From: Chlorobiota bacterium
GTDB taxonomy: Bacteria; Bacteroidota; Ignavibacteria; OLB7
DNA length: 64,000 nt
Assembly: GCA_016710285.1 (NCBI GenBank)
Contig: JADJXR010000001.1
Location: 2,416,001-2,480,000 of the forward strand
Direction: 5' to 3'
Every line of letters begins with the position of its first letter. Within the stretch, counting starts at the first letter, position 1. Made by a program: the position numbers and the translations under genes. This document shows positions 34,238 to 43,271 of the stretch, piece after piece. The notes beneath the pieces were generated by a model. The model did not search any database. It saw only the letters and a list, made by a program, of their open reading frames with translations, and was not told where the DNA came from.

Positions 34238-35125
34238 TTACGGCTGATTCTTCGTCACAAAAACCTGCGACTCGACAATGGAGGCTGCGCCGAACACCCC
34301 CACACCGCCGCTGACGTTGGAGTACAACGGGTCGAACGTCGGGTTTGCGCCGAAGTGGGTCAGCTTGTACCAGCGGCCCATCGGGTCGTTGGCAGCATAG
34401 ATGGTGACGGTGTGCCGCCCAAACCACTTGAATCCGGCCCAAACGGTCGGGGTCTCGTTGTGCAGCACAAAGCCCCAACGGCTAACGTCGTTGTACAGGG
34501 GCACATCTTTCTCATAGCTCCGCTCAATCCGGCGATTCCGCTCACCGGTGGAAGGCTCCAGATATTTCCCATACTCCAACGTATCCTCGCAGCGGATGCT
34601 GATAAGATATTCCACAACGTTTGGCGCAGTGGTCCAACGCAACTTCAGCGAGTCGGGCGATGGCAGGTTCAGCGTGTCAACGGGATATTGCAAAGATGAT
34701 TTTGGCGGGCTGATCCATGATATCCGCTCCGGCGTTATGGTCTGGGCAGTGAGCAGGGCCCCATCGGCGGTGCGGACCTCAATCTTGTAGGTGGTGTTGG
34801 GTTGCACCCGCACCGTGGTGTCGGGGTAGAAATATCCCCCCGAACGATTGTCGTTCCGGTACTGCAACTGATAGACGTTGCTGCCGGTGATGATCTTCAC
34901 ATCGGCGTTGGGCACCCCACCTTTGTTGAACTTGAACGTGTCGGTGACGGCTTGCGAGCGGGTAAGGTAGATGTTCGTGATCGGCTTATCCACCAGCAGA
35001 TACCCCTCAAGCGCATATTGGGGGATGTAAGCGTCCGGCGGTAAATCCTCGCACCCAGTGGCGCTGAACAGCAGCGCAACCACGGCAGCAGCAATGGCAA
35101 TGCGGTTGATGATAGATGTATTCAT
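34238..35125 (-). CDS. DUF4249 family lipoprotein
   Basis: A 295-residue lipoprotein (signal IAIAAAVVALLFSATGC). The body is beta-rich, with LEGYLLVDKPITNIYLTRSQ, GGVPNADVKIITGS, NTTYKIEVRTADG and the C-terminal FGAASIVESQVF, matching DUF4249, a Bacteroidota family encoded beside TonB-dependent receptors. It probably works at the cell surface as a partner of the receptor encoded upstream, much as SusD partners SusC, but the ligand is unknown. The ATG at 35125 is preferred over TTG 35146. It is 122 bases downstream of the receptor gene, with three short direct repeats (ATGGCTTCC, about 35180-35240) in the gap. Confidence 0.82.
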   Translation of the reverse strand: MNTSIINRIAIAAAVVALLFSATGCEDLPPDAYIPQYALEGYLLVDKPITNIYLTRSQAVTDTFKFNKGGVPNADVKIITGSNVYQLQYRNDNRSGGYFYPDTTVRVQPNTTYKIEVRTADGALLTAQTITPERISWISPPKSSLQYPVDTLNLPSPDSLKLRWTTAPNVVEYLISIRCEDTLEYGKYLEPSTGERNRRIERSYEKDVPLYNDVSRWGFVLHNETPTVWAGFKWFGRHTVTIYAANDPMGRWYKLTHFGANPTFDPLYSNVSGGVGVFGAASIVESQVFVTKNQP

Positions 35126-35247
35126 GGTGTTGGTTTTTTTTATCAAGGTTCAGTTGACGCAAGTAATCGGAGGGGGGAAATGGCTTCCCCCAATTCTGAA
35201 AGAGAATGGCTTCCCCCAATTTTTAGAGAATGGCTTCCTCCGCTCTT

Positions 35248-37581
35248 TTAGAATTTCACCTCCAAAGCCACCGTCGGAAGAATCGGCAGCAAGCGGACAT
35301 CGGTTACTTCTGTGACTTCCTTGGTGGTGTCGTAGTAGCGGAACCAGATGTCGCGGCGGGAATAGACGTTGTAGATGTCAATCAGCAGCCGCGCCGGAAG
35401 CCCGAACAGCGTGGTGCTGTAGTTGGCGTTGATGTTCAACTGGTGCGAGGCCGGAAGCCGCAACGCGTAGCGGTCCGCAGGAATCACAACCGGAACCCCA
35501 GGGTCCTCCCCAGGAAGATTGCTGTTGAACCGCGAGGTTGCCCCGGTGTACGATTGCCCACTTTGCAAACTGAAGGATGCGCCAATCTCCCAGCTATCGC
35601 TCAGCTTGTACTGTGCCACAATTTTCAGGTCGTGGCGGCGGTCGTATTTCGGGCGGAACTCCCTCCCCTGGTTGACGCTGTCAAATCTGGCGTTGATATA
35701 CCCCAGCGCGTAGCCAATCCATCCGGTGAGGTTCCCGGTCTTTTTCTGCAAGAAAATCTCGGCACCGTAGGCCGTCCCGTTTCCGCTGAACAGGTTGTCG
35801 GCAACGGTCTTGGCGTTGGTCTCGTACTGGTCCAGCTCGTTGATGTTGTAGAGCTTCTTGTAGTATCCCTCCACGTTCAGCCCGTAGCCTTCAAAAGGGG
35901 TGGTTTCTACGCTGAAAATGTATTGCTCGGACCGCCCCGCTTCGATCGTGGAATCGGTTGGAAGCCATGTGTCGAAGAAGCTGAAATCGGGAAGCGAAGC
36001 AAGGTGGAGATATTGGTGATAAATCCCCCACGCGGCCTTGAAGGCGATATCCTCCTGCCATTGGTAGCGAAGCGCGGCGCGTGGGTCGAACGTGACGGTG
36101 TCGGAAAGGTTCGCATAGTTGGCACGCAATCCGGCTTGCAGCGATAGCAGATCCGTAAGCTGGTAATTGACCTGAGCATATCCAGCATGGACCCAATCAT
36201 CCACCGTAAGGTTGGTTGCTGCGCCGCTGACCTGCCCCGACTGCGCGGTGGAGTCCTTCCCTGTGAAATTCTGAAGGTAATGGAATTGGTACTTCGTTCC
36301 CTCGTAGCCAGCTTTCAGGGTTAGCTCGTTGCTGGCAAACCACTCCACCGCTGCCTTTGCGGTGTAGTCGTTGATGATATTCTCCATCTTTATCTTGAAG
36401 CCCGACTGATCTCCGCTAAAACCATTGTGGTATCGGCTGCCGCTAAGGTTCACAACGGTGAACAGGTTGTCGCCAAAGATGTGGGTCCAACGAAGCGCGC
36501 CGGTGCGATTGCCAATCCCGATGTTGAAATCGAATCCAGCACCTTCAATCCCCAACTCATCCTCGCTGATAAATCCGCTAAGCGACACACGGTCGTTGTC
36601 GGTGATGTCCTGGGTGATCTTGGCGTTCAGGTCGTAAAAATTGAAGGTGGGAAGTGGGTTGGCTTTGTCCTCGGGAAGCAAGCCAAGCAGCAAGTCCAGA
36701 TAGGTGCGGCGGCCCCCCACAAAGTAGGACCCCTTGCCCACCGGCCCCTGCAGCGACAACCGCGACGACACCGCCCCGATGGACCCCACCCCTTCGAACT
36801 CATTCCGGTTCCCATCCTTCTGCGTCAAGTTCAGCACTGCCGACATCCGCCCGCCGAACTCCGCCGGAAATCCCCCCTTAATCAGGTCAACATCCTTGAT
36901 GGCATCGGGGTTGAAGGCGGAGAAGAATCCGAGCAGATGCGAAGGGTTATAGACGGTGCTGCCATCAATCAACACCAGGTTCTGGTCCGGCGAACCGCCA
37001 CGGATGTACAAGCCGCTGGAGATTTGCGAGGAGGTGAGAATGCCCGGCATATACTGCAACGAGCGGAAGATATCCGACTCCCCACCAACCCGAATTTGCC
37101 GCAGTTGCTCCACCGGGATGCTCACCCGGCTGACATCAATCTGCCGCTTCTCCACTTCCTTGTCGGCGGTGACGGTGATCTGCTGTTTGGCGACGGCTTT
37201 GGGGGTAAGGGTAAAGGTGATTTTCTTCGATTCATTCACGCCAATCTCCATCTCCTCTTCCTTCCGTTCGTATCCCACCGAACTGATGGAAATGGTGTGG
37301 CGGCCAGCGGGGATGTTGGGGATGGAGAAGTAGCCGCTTTTGTTGGTGTATGCCCCTAACTTGGTCCCTTTGATTGCAACCGTCGCGCCAATCACCGTCT
37401 CCTGCGTTTCGATGTCGGTGACGTAGCCGTTCAGGGTTGCCCCGGCAGAGGTCTGTTGCTGGGCATGGGTTGGCAGCGCGCCAGCAACCAGAGCAGCGGC
37501 CAGCATCATCAGTGCTGCCGCCGCTCGGGTCCATGCTGCTCTGCGTCGTCCGTTCGTTGTGTGGTGGTGTACGGTGGTCAT
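35248..37581 (-). CDS. TonB-dependent outer-membrane receptor with carboxypeptidase-like N-terminal domain
   Basis: A 777-residue receptor. After a signal peptide (AALMMLAAALVAGALPTHAQ) comes a carboxypeptidase-regulatory-like domain (ATLNGYVTDIETQETVIGAT, NIPAGRHTISISSVGYERK), then the plug (DIFRSLQYMPGILTSSQIS, GLYIRGGSPDQNLVLIDGST) and a 22-strand-type barrel (AALRYQWQEDIAFKAAWG, GNGTAYGAEIFLQKK) ending in the aromatic LEVKF. Such receptors take up bulky ligands using TonB energy. The ATG at 37581 gives the signal peptide; the frame is open to 37635. The DUF4249 gene follows on the same strand, so the two likely form a surface uptake unit. No riboswitch was recognised upstream. Confidence 0.92.
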   Translation of the reverse strand: MTTVHHHTTNGRRRAAWTRAAAALMMLAAALVAGALPTHAQQQTSAGATLNGYVTDIETQETVIGATVAIKGTKLGAYTNKSGYFSIPNIPAGRHTISISSVGYERKEEEMEIGVNESKKITFTLTPKAVAKQQITVTADKEVEKRQIDVSRVSIPVEQLRQIRVGGESDIFRSLQYMPGILTSSQISSGLYIRGGSPDQNLVLIDGSTVYNPSHLLGFFSAFNPDAIKDVDLIKGGFPAEFGGRMSAVLNLTQKDGNRNEFEGVGSIGAVSSRLSLQGPVGKGSYFVGGRRTYLDLLLGLLPEDKANPLPTFNFYDLNAKITQDITDNDRVSLSGFISEDELGIEGAGFDFNIGIGNRTGALRWTHIFGDNLFTVVNLSGSRYHNGFSGDQSGFKIKMENIINDYTAKAAVEWFASNELTLKAGYEGTKYQFHYLQNFTGKDSTAQSGQVSGAATNLTVDDWVHAGYAQVNYQLTDLLSLQAGLRANYANLSDTVTFDPRAALRYQWQEDIAFKAAWGIYHQYLHLASLPDFSFFDTWLPTDSTIEAGRSEQYIFSVETTPFEGYGLNVEGYYKKLYNINELDQYETNAKTVADNLFSGNGTAYGAEIFLQKKTGNLTGWIGYALGYINARFDSVNQGREFRPKYDRRHDLKIVAQYKLSDSWEIGASFSLQSGQSYTGATSRFNSNLPGEDPGVPVVIPADRYALRLPASHQLNINANYSTTLFGLPARLLIDIYNVYSRRDIWFRYYDTTKEVTEVTDVRLLPILPTVALEVKF

Positions 37582-37793
37582 AATGTTTCGTGTGTTCGTG
37601 CCGAACCTGTGTTTGATTATGGTGGGTTGTTGCAAACCTATGGTGAATACGGGTGCCGGTCATGTACCAGAGGATACACCGGCGGGTTGATTTTTTTTAT
37701 GGCGATGCAAGCATCGGGGCGGCTGATACCAGCCAATCGCAGCGGGGTTGCATGGTGGAAATGTCAGAAGATGTAGAGCCTTAAGCTGTTCGG

Positions 37794-39719
37794 TTAGTAG
37801 CGTTGGCTGACGGTGATCTCCACCAGCGTTGTTGCTGCGGCCAATGGCTGCTCGATGGAGATGGCCTGCACCGCCACTTGGCGTTTCCCCTGCTTGCGGA
37901 GCGTTTCGGCAAGGGTGTCGCGGATGGATTGCGGGTTGTTGATTGGCGCGGCGGCAATCGTCACCGTCGCGCTGTCGTGGACGTTCGCGGCAATCCGGTC
38001 CAGCTCGGCTGCCGATACCGACAGCAGAATATGCCGGCGGAACACCTGCTGCGCCAGTTCCTTCCCCGCCGGCGCGGAAGCCACCGCCAACGCGTCGCGG
38101 GCAATGGTGGTTGCCCCGGTGGAGTCTTCAACAACAAGCTCGGCCTGCAGCAATGGCATTGCCCCGCCAACGGTCGCATCCCCCAGAAGCAGCCCGGCAT
38201 CAAGCCCCGTGCTTTCGCCGTCGGTGTTCCGCAGCGTGGCGATTTCCCTGCCGTTGCGCAGCACCGTCACGCGCCACCCTTTTGTGCCATGCTCCGCCGT
38301 AATCTGCGGCTCGATCCCCACCGCCGTTGCCGCCATTTCCTGCTCAATCCATTCCACCGAAACCGGAAGCAAAATTTCGGGGGAGGCCGAAGCAAGCGTC
38401 ACGGCGGCTTCGTTGCTGCCGCGCCCTTTGGCGGTGGCAATGGTGACTCGCGCTGGCTGAATCCCCCACACGGTTGTTAGATATTCCCGAACCGCTTCGG
38501 CGCGGGCGCGGGAAAACCACGCCGGCTCGCTCCGCTGTTTCCCCCCGGTCAGCGTCAGCCGCGATTGCGGAAGGTTGGCCATTCTGAAGCCAACAATATT
38601 CAGTGCCTGCCCCGCAAACTGGGCAGCATCAATCCCCGCTACTGAGTCTAATGTGAATGTTGCGGCGGCGGTGCGGTCAAGCCGGTGGTAACGGCCCGGA
38701 AGCGATGCCGAATTGGGGTCGAAACTGATCTGGTCCGGGATGGAGCCTTCCACCTGGTGCAACGTCCGCTTTGGTTGCAGCCACAGCGTATCGCCACGGC
38801 GGCCATCGGCGGTCTCGGAATAAAAATCCAGCGTTGCCATCAGCGACGGTTTTTTGGATGCTGGAGGAGGGGGCGTTGCCGAGGAAGAATCGGTGGCGGC
38901 GGCAGCAGCGGGTGGAGGTGGCAGCTCGGCAGCGATCGGCTCGGCGGGGACAATCTCCCCACGGGTGTTTCCGAACAGGAGTGTGAACCCTGCGCCAATG
39001 CTTCCCATGATCCCTGCCTCGTTGGTTGGCCGATCGGTTGGCATAACCCCCCCAACCTTGGCGTAAATGCTTGGGAGCAACGCGCTGCCGAATAGGAACG
39101 GAACCTCGAACGATGCCCGAATCCCAACGCCAAAGGTTCCAACGGCTTCCCGCGTTGTCCGCCCGGAATCAATGGTCTGGCTGGTTTGGCCGTTGCCGAA
39201 GCGTGCGTCGCTTGGCTGAAGAACGGTTTCGTCCTCCTTCCATTCTGGGAAAATTCCGATCCCGCCCCAGGGACCAGCTTCAAACCGCGCAACACTCCCC
39301 ATTTGGGCGTAAAACATCAGGTCCCACTGGGCGGCTTGGCTGAAGAAATCGTAGCGGTGCTCAATCGTCGCCTGGGCCGATGCCCCGCCCGTGGTTTGCA
39401 GCTGGCGGCCTGTGGTGCTGGTGGCGTGAAGGTTGTACTGGGCGTAGTTCATGGTGGTGGATAGCCCAATCCCTTCGCCGAATAACTTGGGGAAGATCAT
39501 GGTGAAACCGGCCCAGGGGACTTCGGTGTAGTTGCTGTACGGGTCGTATTCCTGCGTTCCGCTGGCCGAAAGTAGAATGCCGCGGTCATAACCGGTCCCA
39601 AGCCCCATCACCGCGCCCGGAAGCCGGCGAACCTGTGCCGATGCTGGCGCAGCTGGGGCAAAGGTCAGCAGTAGAATGATGCTGGCGATGAAAGTTATTT
39701 GACGTTGTGGCTGTATCAT
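37794..39719 (-). CDS. Exported OmpA-like protein with N-terminal barrel domain
   Basis: A 641-residue protein with signal peptide (ASIILLLTFAPAAPASAQ). Residues up to about 250 look like an outer-membrane barrel (GTGYDRGILLSASGTQEYDP, LPSIYAKVGGVMPTDRP). A proline/alanine-rich linker follows (ELPPPPAAAAATDSSSATPP). The last half contains two repeats resembling OmpA-type peptidoglycan-binding modules: SRARAEAVREYLTTVWGI with RVTIATAKGRGS, and a C-terminal NPQSIRDTLAETLRKQGKR. The start is ATG 39719; a longer frame to 40274 only overlaps the sigma factor gene on the other strand. It is divergent from the sigma/anti-sigma pair, so it may be their target. Confidence 0.75.
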   Translation of the reverse strand: MIQPQRQITFIASIILLLTFAPAAPASAQVRRLPGAVMGLGTGYDRGILLSASGTQEYDPYSNYTEVPWAGFTMIFPKLFGEGIGLSTTMNYAQYNLHATSTTGRQLQTTGGASAQATIEHRYDFFSQAAQWDLMFYAQMGSVARFEAGPWGGIGIFPEWKEDETVLQPSDARFGNGQTSQTIDSGRTTREAVGTFGVGIRASFEVPFLFGSALLPSIYAKVGGVMPTDRPTNEAGIMGSIGAGFTLLFGNTRGEIVPAEPIAAELPPPPAAAAATDSSSATPPPPASKKPSLMATLDFYSETADGRRGDTLWLQPKRTLHQVEGSIPDQISFDPNSASLPGRYHRLDRTAAATFTLDSVAGIDAAQFAGQALNIVGFRMANLPQSRLTLTGGKQRSEPAWFSRARAEAVREYLTTVWGIQPARVTIATAKGRGSNEAAVTLASASPEILLPVSVEWIEQEMAATAVGIEPQITAEHGTKGWRVTVLRNGREIATLRNTDGESTGLDAGLLLGDATVGGAMPLLQAELVVEDSTGATTIARDALAVASAPAGKELAQQVFRRHILLSVSAAELDRIAANVHDSATVTIAAAPINNPQSIRDTLAETLRKQGKRQVAVQAISIEQPLAAATTLVEITVSQRY

Positions 39720-39926
39720 TGCCGCATTCCGATGAGTAGTGTTGATGCAAGTGCTGTTCTTTGCTTGATCGCGATTGGCGGCGTGTGTTGCCCGGGTTCT
39801 TCCGTTTGGTGGCTTCGCACATCGTGGATCACACCGGAGACAATCGCCCCCTCCAAAACCTGACACAGGGAAAAAAGGCAAAGAAAAAAACTTCCCGGCT
39901 GTCAGGATCTGTTTATCAAGGTTGTC

Positions 39927-40565
39927 ATGGAAAAAAAGCCAACCAATACTGACGAAACCATGAGCCAACTGGCAATCGCGATTCCCAGCCCAGCGAATGC
40001 GCGAACCGAACGTACTGCCCCAGCAGTGGGGCGGGATGCACTGCTCCTTTCGCGCCATTTGGAGGGGGACGACGCAGCGTTTGTTGAGCTGTTCAACCGC
40101 CACAACAACCGCCTGTTTGCCTACTGTTTGAAGATGGTGGGAAGAAGCGAAACCGCCGAGGATCTTACCCAAGAACTGTGGGAAAAAGTGATACACCTGC
40201 GGCAGCAACCGAAAAAGATTGACAACCCCATCGGCTTCTTCCTCACAATGGCGCGGAACCTTTCGCTGAACCACCTGAAAGCCAGCGCGCGGACCTCACG
40301 GTTCGAGGACCTTCCCGAATCGGCCCACCCGGCGGTGGACGATTTACGGGAACGGAGCGAGATGGAGGAGATTGTGGTGGCCGCGCTTGCCGCGCTGCCG
40401 ATGGATTACCGCGAAGTATTGATCCTGAATATGTACAGCGGTTATGGTTTGGATGAGATTGCGGTCATGCTGGGGAAGTCCTCGCAAGCAATCTGGAAAC
40501 GGGCCTCGCGGGCAAGGGAGAAGCTGCGGGCCGAGGTGATGAAAAGAATGGAAAAAGCGAGATAG
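39927..40565 (+). CDS. ECF-family RNA polymerase sigma factor
   Basis: A 212-residue sigma-70 family protein. Region 2 is seen in AAFVELFNRHNNRLFAYCLK and MVGRSETAEDLTQELWEKV, with IGFFLTMARNLSLNHLK; region 4 is ALAALPMDYREVLILNMYSG and LDEIAVMLGKSSQAIWKRAS, a helix-turn-helix. The first 40 residues are poorly conserved, so the ATG at 39927 or at 39960 (MSQLAIA) could be used. The next gene encodes a membrane protein that looks like its anti-sigma factor. Confidence 0.9.
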   Translation: MEKKPTNTDETMSQLAIAIPSPANARTERTAPAVGRDALLLSRHLEGDDAAFVELFNRHNNRLFAYCLKMVGRSETAEDLTQELWEKVIHLRQQPKKIDNPIGFFLTMARNLSLNHLKASARTSRFEDLPESAHPAVDDLRERSEMEEIVVAALAALPMDYREVLILNMYSGYGLDEIAVMLGKSSQAIWKRASRAREKLRAEVMKRMEKAR

Positions 40566-40636
40566 CCACAGCAAGCATGAATGATGAACGAAGACTTTTC
40601 CAATCGCTACGCACCGGCAATTGACGGATTCCCACA

Positions 40637-41374
40637 ATGAACCATAGCCAATCAACAATTGACCGTTACTTGAACGGCATGATGACCACACCGGAGCAAA
40701 CCCAGTTTGCGGCGCAGCTTGCTGCGGACCCAGGGTTGCGTGCCGCGTTGGAGGCCGAGCAGTTAATCCGCGCCACCGTGCGGAGCGACCTGGCCGCCTT
40801 CCCCGCCGAGCATGCCCTGACCCGCTTGCGGGTGATGGAGTCCTTGGCGGCGGCGAAAGCCCCGGCAGGGATTGCCGCTGGCGGCGCGGCCTGGTATGCT
40901 TCCGGAGGATTGCTGAAAGGATTCTTGGGGGCGGTTGCTGTGGCGGGGCTAAGCGTTGGGGGATATGTGATGATGCAGGAACCAAACGCCACTGTCACCA
41001 CCAAGCCAATGCCAGCAACGCCTTCCGTTGCCGTGCCGCAATCGCAACCGCTGGCGTTGCCGGAACCAAGCACCGATCCTGCCAGCACCCTTCCAACCCC
41101 AGAAGCCGCCACACCTTCCACGGAAGCGGCGGTTTCCCCCGCAGCCAAGCGGGCCACGGGCGACAGCAACAACCGGATGAGCAAAGTAGCCGTTCCCTCC
41201 AACGCTTCTTCCTCCTCTGCCGATGCCGCATCCGCCGCCAGCAAGCCGCAAGCCACGGAGCCGGACCAGGCCGATCCGCCACAAACCATTGCCCGCCCAC
41301 CCGCTGGCCCACGCCAACTGCGGGTTGTCAGCAACGACAGCGTGAAACTGAAAATGCAGGTAAAGGTGAAGTAG
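40637..41374 (+). CDS. Probable anti-sigma factor (single-pass membrane protein)
   Basis: A 245-residue protein with a short cytoplasmic N-terminal domain (DRYLNGMMTTPEQTQFAAQL, AADPGLRAALEAEQLIR) like the start of many anti-sigma factors, one membrane helix at residues 92-112 (GLLKGFLGAVAVAGLSVGGY), and a long Pro/Ala/Ser/Thr-rich periplasmic part ending in LRVVSNDSVKLKMQVKVK. There is no zinc-binding HxxxCxxC. Its place 71 bases after an ECF sigma gene is the main evidence for the role. It ends 40 bases before a terminator hairpin. Confidence 0.7.
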   Translation: MNHSQSTIDRYLNGMMTTPEQTQFAAQLAADPGLRAALEAEQLIRATVRSDLAAFPAEHALTRLRVMESLAAAKAPAGIAAGGAAWYASGGLLKGFLGAVAVAGLSVGGYVMMQEPNATVTTKPMPATPSVAVPQSQPLALPEPSTDPASTLPTPEAATPSTEAAVSPAAKRATGDSNNRMSKVAVPSNASSSSADAASAASKPQATEPDQADPPQTIARPPAGPRQLRVVSNDSVKLKMQVKVK

Positions 41375-41414
41375 CCCAACGAGTGAAACAGGCAAGCACT
41401 TGTTGGCTTTTGGG

Positions 41415-41455
41415 AAAAAACAACGCCGGAACGAAGCTCATTCGTTCCGGCGTTG
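41415..41455 (-). terminator. Terminator at the end of the FKBP genes
   Basis: A 14-bp perfect stem CAACGCCGGAACGA / TCGTTCCGGCGTTG (41421-41434, 41442-41455) with six T on the minus strand (41420-41415). It can also stop plus-strand transcripts from the anti-sigma gene, though no T-run follows on that side. Confidence 0.85.
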
Positions 41456-41500
41456 CGTTGTTGTGCGTGCCGCGTTTGCGCGGTGTGCGTTGGTGCGGAG

Positions 41501-42280
41501 TTACTGGTTAATCCCCAGCAGTTCAACGTCGAACACCAGCGTGGCGTTCGGGCCGATTGGCGAGCCTGGGTAGCCGTTCGGGCCGTAGGCCAGGTCGCTT
41601 GGGATAAACAGGCGGTTTTTGCCGCCAACCTTCATCAGCTGCAGGCCTTCGGTCCAGCCGGCAATCACACCGTTCAGCGGGAAGCTGATCGGTTCGCCAC
41701 GTTGGACCGAGCTGTCGAACACGGTTCCGTCCAGCAACATTCCGGTGTAGTGGACCTTCACGTTGTCGGTGGCTTTTGGCGATGCCCCGGTCCCTTCGGT
41801 CAGCACTTGGTATTGCAGGCCGCTGGCGGTGGTTATCACCCCTTGCTCCGTTTTGTTCTTGGCAAGGAATGCTTCCCCTTGCGCTTTGTTTTGCGCGGCA
41901 AGTTGTTCTGGTGGCACTTGGTTTTGTCCTTGTTGAGGTGCTGATCCTTGCGATAGCGTTTGGCCCCCACCCTGCGCGCCCTGGCGTGCGGCAAGTTCTT
42001 GCTGCAAGGCAATCAGCAATTGTTGGATTTGGTTGTCGGTCAGTTTTGCGGTTCCCGCTATGCCATCGGCCACGCCGGCGGAGACCATCGCCGGGGTAAC
42101 GGCAATGCTGTTCTCCTTCAGGCTTTTCCCCAAGTTCAACCCAATCGCGTAGCTGATGCTGTCGGATGAGGTCTGCATTGTTGGGGTTGCGGGGGCCGCC
42201 GGCTTCTTCCCTTTCTGCGCCGAGGCCTCGGCACACACCAGCAGCAGAAGCACTGCCGGTATCGTTATCCACTTGTTCAT
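41501..42280 (-). CDS. FKBP-type peptidyl-prolyl isomerase (Mip/FkpA-like), exported
   Basis: A 259-residue protein with a signal peptide (PAVLLLLVCAEASAQ), an FKBP N-terminal dimerisation domain (SISYAIGLNLGKSLKENSI, GVADGIAGTAKLTDNQIQQL), a Gln/Gly/Ala-rich linker, and a C-terminal FKBP domain: VKVHYTGMLLDGTVFDSS, VIAGWTEGLQLMKVGGKNR, FIPSDLAYGPNGYPGSPIGP, LVFDVELLGI. It should help fold proteins in the periplasm. A paralogue with the same architecture lies 66 bases upstream. Confidence 0.95.
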   Translation of the reverse strand: MNKWITIPAVLLLLVCAEASAQKGKKPAAPATPTMQTSSDSISYAIGLNLGKSLKENSIAVTPAMVSAGVADGIAGTAKLTDNQIQQLLIALQQELAARQGAQGGGQTLSQGSAPQQGQNQVPPEQLAAQNKAQGEAFLAKNKTEQGVITTASGLQYQVLTEGTGASPKATDNVKVHYTGMLLDGTVFDSSVQRGEPISFPLNGVIAGWTEGLQLMKVGGKNRLFIPSDLAYGPNGYPGSPIGPNATLVFDVELLGINQ

Positions 42281-42346
42281 CGGTTCTTGTATCCTGGCCG
42301 TGTGGCCGCTAAGTAGTTATTGAAAAATGGTTGGCTGCCGGTGTCT

Positions 42347-43096
42347 TTACTTCATGTCGGGCTTTGCTGCTGCGCCGTCGCCAGCCTTCACCTCAAGCAG
42401 TTCAACATCAAAAATCAGCGTGGCATTCGGGCCAATTTTTGGCGGCGCACCATTCTCGCCATATGCCAAATTGCTTGGGACAAACAGTTTGAATTTCGCC
42501 CCTGGCTTCATCAGCTGCACTGCCTCGGTCCAACCCGGGATAACGCCACCAACGGCAAATTCAATCCCATCACCTTTGTCGAACTCCGTGCCGTTAATCA
42601 GCGTTCCGCGGTAGTTCACTTTCACTTTGTCGGTTGGTTTTGGCGAGGCTCCGCTTCCCGGCTCAATCACTTGGTACTGCAGCCCGCTGGCGGTGGTGAC
42701 GATCCCCTGCTTCCCTTTGTTCTCGGCAAGGAATTTCTCCCCTTCGGCTTTGTTTGCTTCCCCTTGCCCGCTCATTTCTTGTTGTTGCTGTTGTTGCTTG
42801 GCCATCTGCTTCTGCATCATGGTCTGCTGGAAGCTGGTCATCACGGCCACGAACGCGGCTTGGTTCATCACGCTGGAGTCCCCTTTCATTCCGGCAGCAA
42901 TCCCTTTGGCCACAAGGTCAGGGTTGATGTTGATCGAGTCCTGGCGGACCGATTGCCCCATCTGCAACCCGACGGCGTAGCTGACGCTGTCCATCTGGCC
43001 GTTGAATTGCGGTTTCCCGCTGCTGGCGCTGCCGCCACCTTGCTCGCACGCTGCCAATCCCAGGCCCAGCGCAAGCATCGCAAATGCTTTCTTCAT
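42347..43096 (-). CDS. FKBP-type peptidyl-prolyl isomerase lipoprotein, paralogue of the next gene
   Basis: A 249-residue protein with a lipoprotein signal (LALGLGLAACE, C17). The FKBP N-terminal domain reads SVSYAVGLQMGQSVRQDSI, then a Gln-rich helical stretch (QKQMAKQQQQQQEMSGQGE), then the catalytic FKBP domain: VKVNYRGTLINGTEFD, VIPGWTEAVQLMKPGAKFK, FVPSNLAYGENGAPPKIGP, LIFDVELLEVK. Order and motifs match the downstream gene, so a tandem duplication is likely; one copy is lipid-anchored and the other soluble. Confidence 0.95.
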   Translation of the reverse strand: MKKAFAMLALGLGLAACEQGGGSASSGKPQFNGQMDSVSYAVGLQMGQSVRQDSININPDLVAKGIAAGMKGDSSVMNQAAFVAVMTSFQQTMMQKQMAKQQQQQQEMSGQGEANKAEGEKFLAENKGKQGIVTTASGLQYQVIEPGSGASPKPTDKVKVNYRGTLINGTEFDKGDGIEFAVGGVIPGWTEAVQLMKPGAKFKLFVPSNLAYGENGAPPKIGPNATLIFDVELLEVKAGDGAAAKPDMK

Positions 43097-43271
43097 TGAG
43101 AGTCGTTCTCCTGATTGAGTTATTGAGTTTGCAGACGTTTTACTGCTTCAATTTTTTTTGAACCGGCAAAGATAGCGATTGCCCTGGCCCAAAAAAGGGG
43201 GCGGCGTGTGTAGGGTTGTGGCAAATATGAACCGCGCCGGCAGGGGTTTTGCGGCCTTTGGCTTCGCTTAT

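Noticed and set aside
37582..37793. Cobalamin or other riboswitch upstream of the TonB receptor
   Set aside because: A small hairpin is present, but I could not find the conserved B12-box or other riboswitch core.
39720..40274. N-terminal extension of the OmpA-like protein to 826 residues
   Set aside because: It would lie opposite the sigma factor gene and precede a clear signal peptide that starts at 39719.
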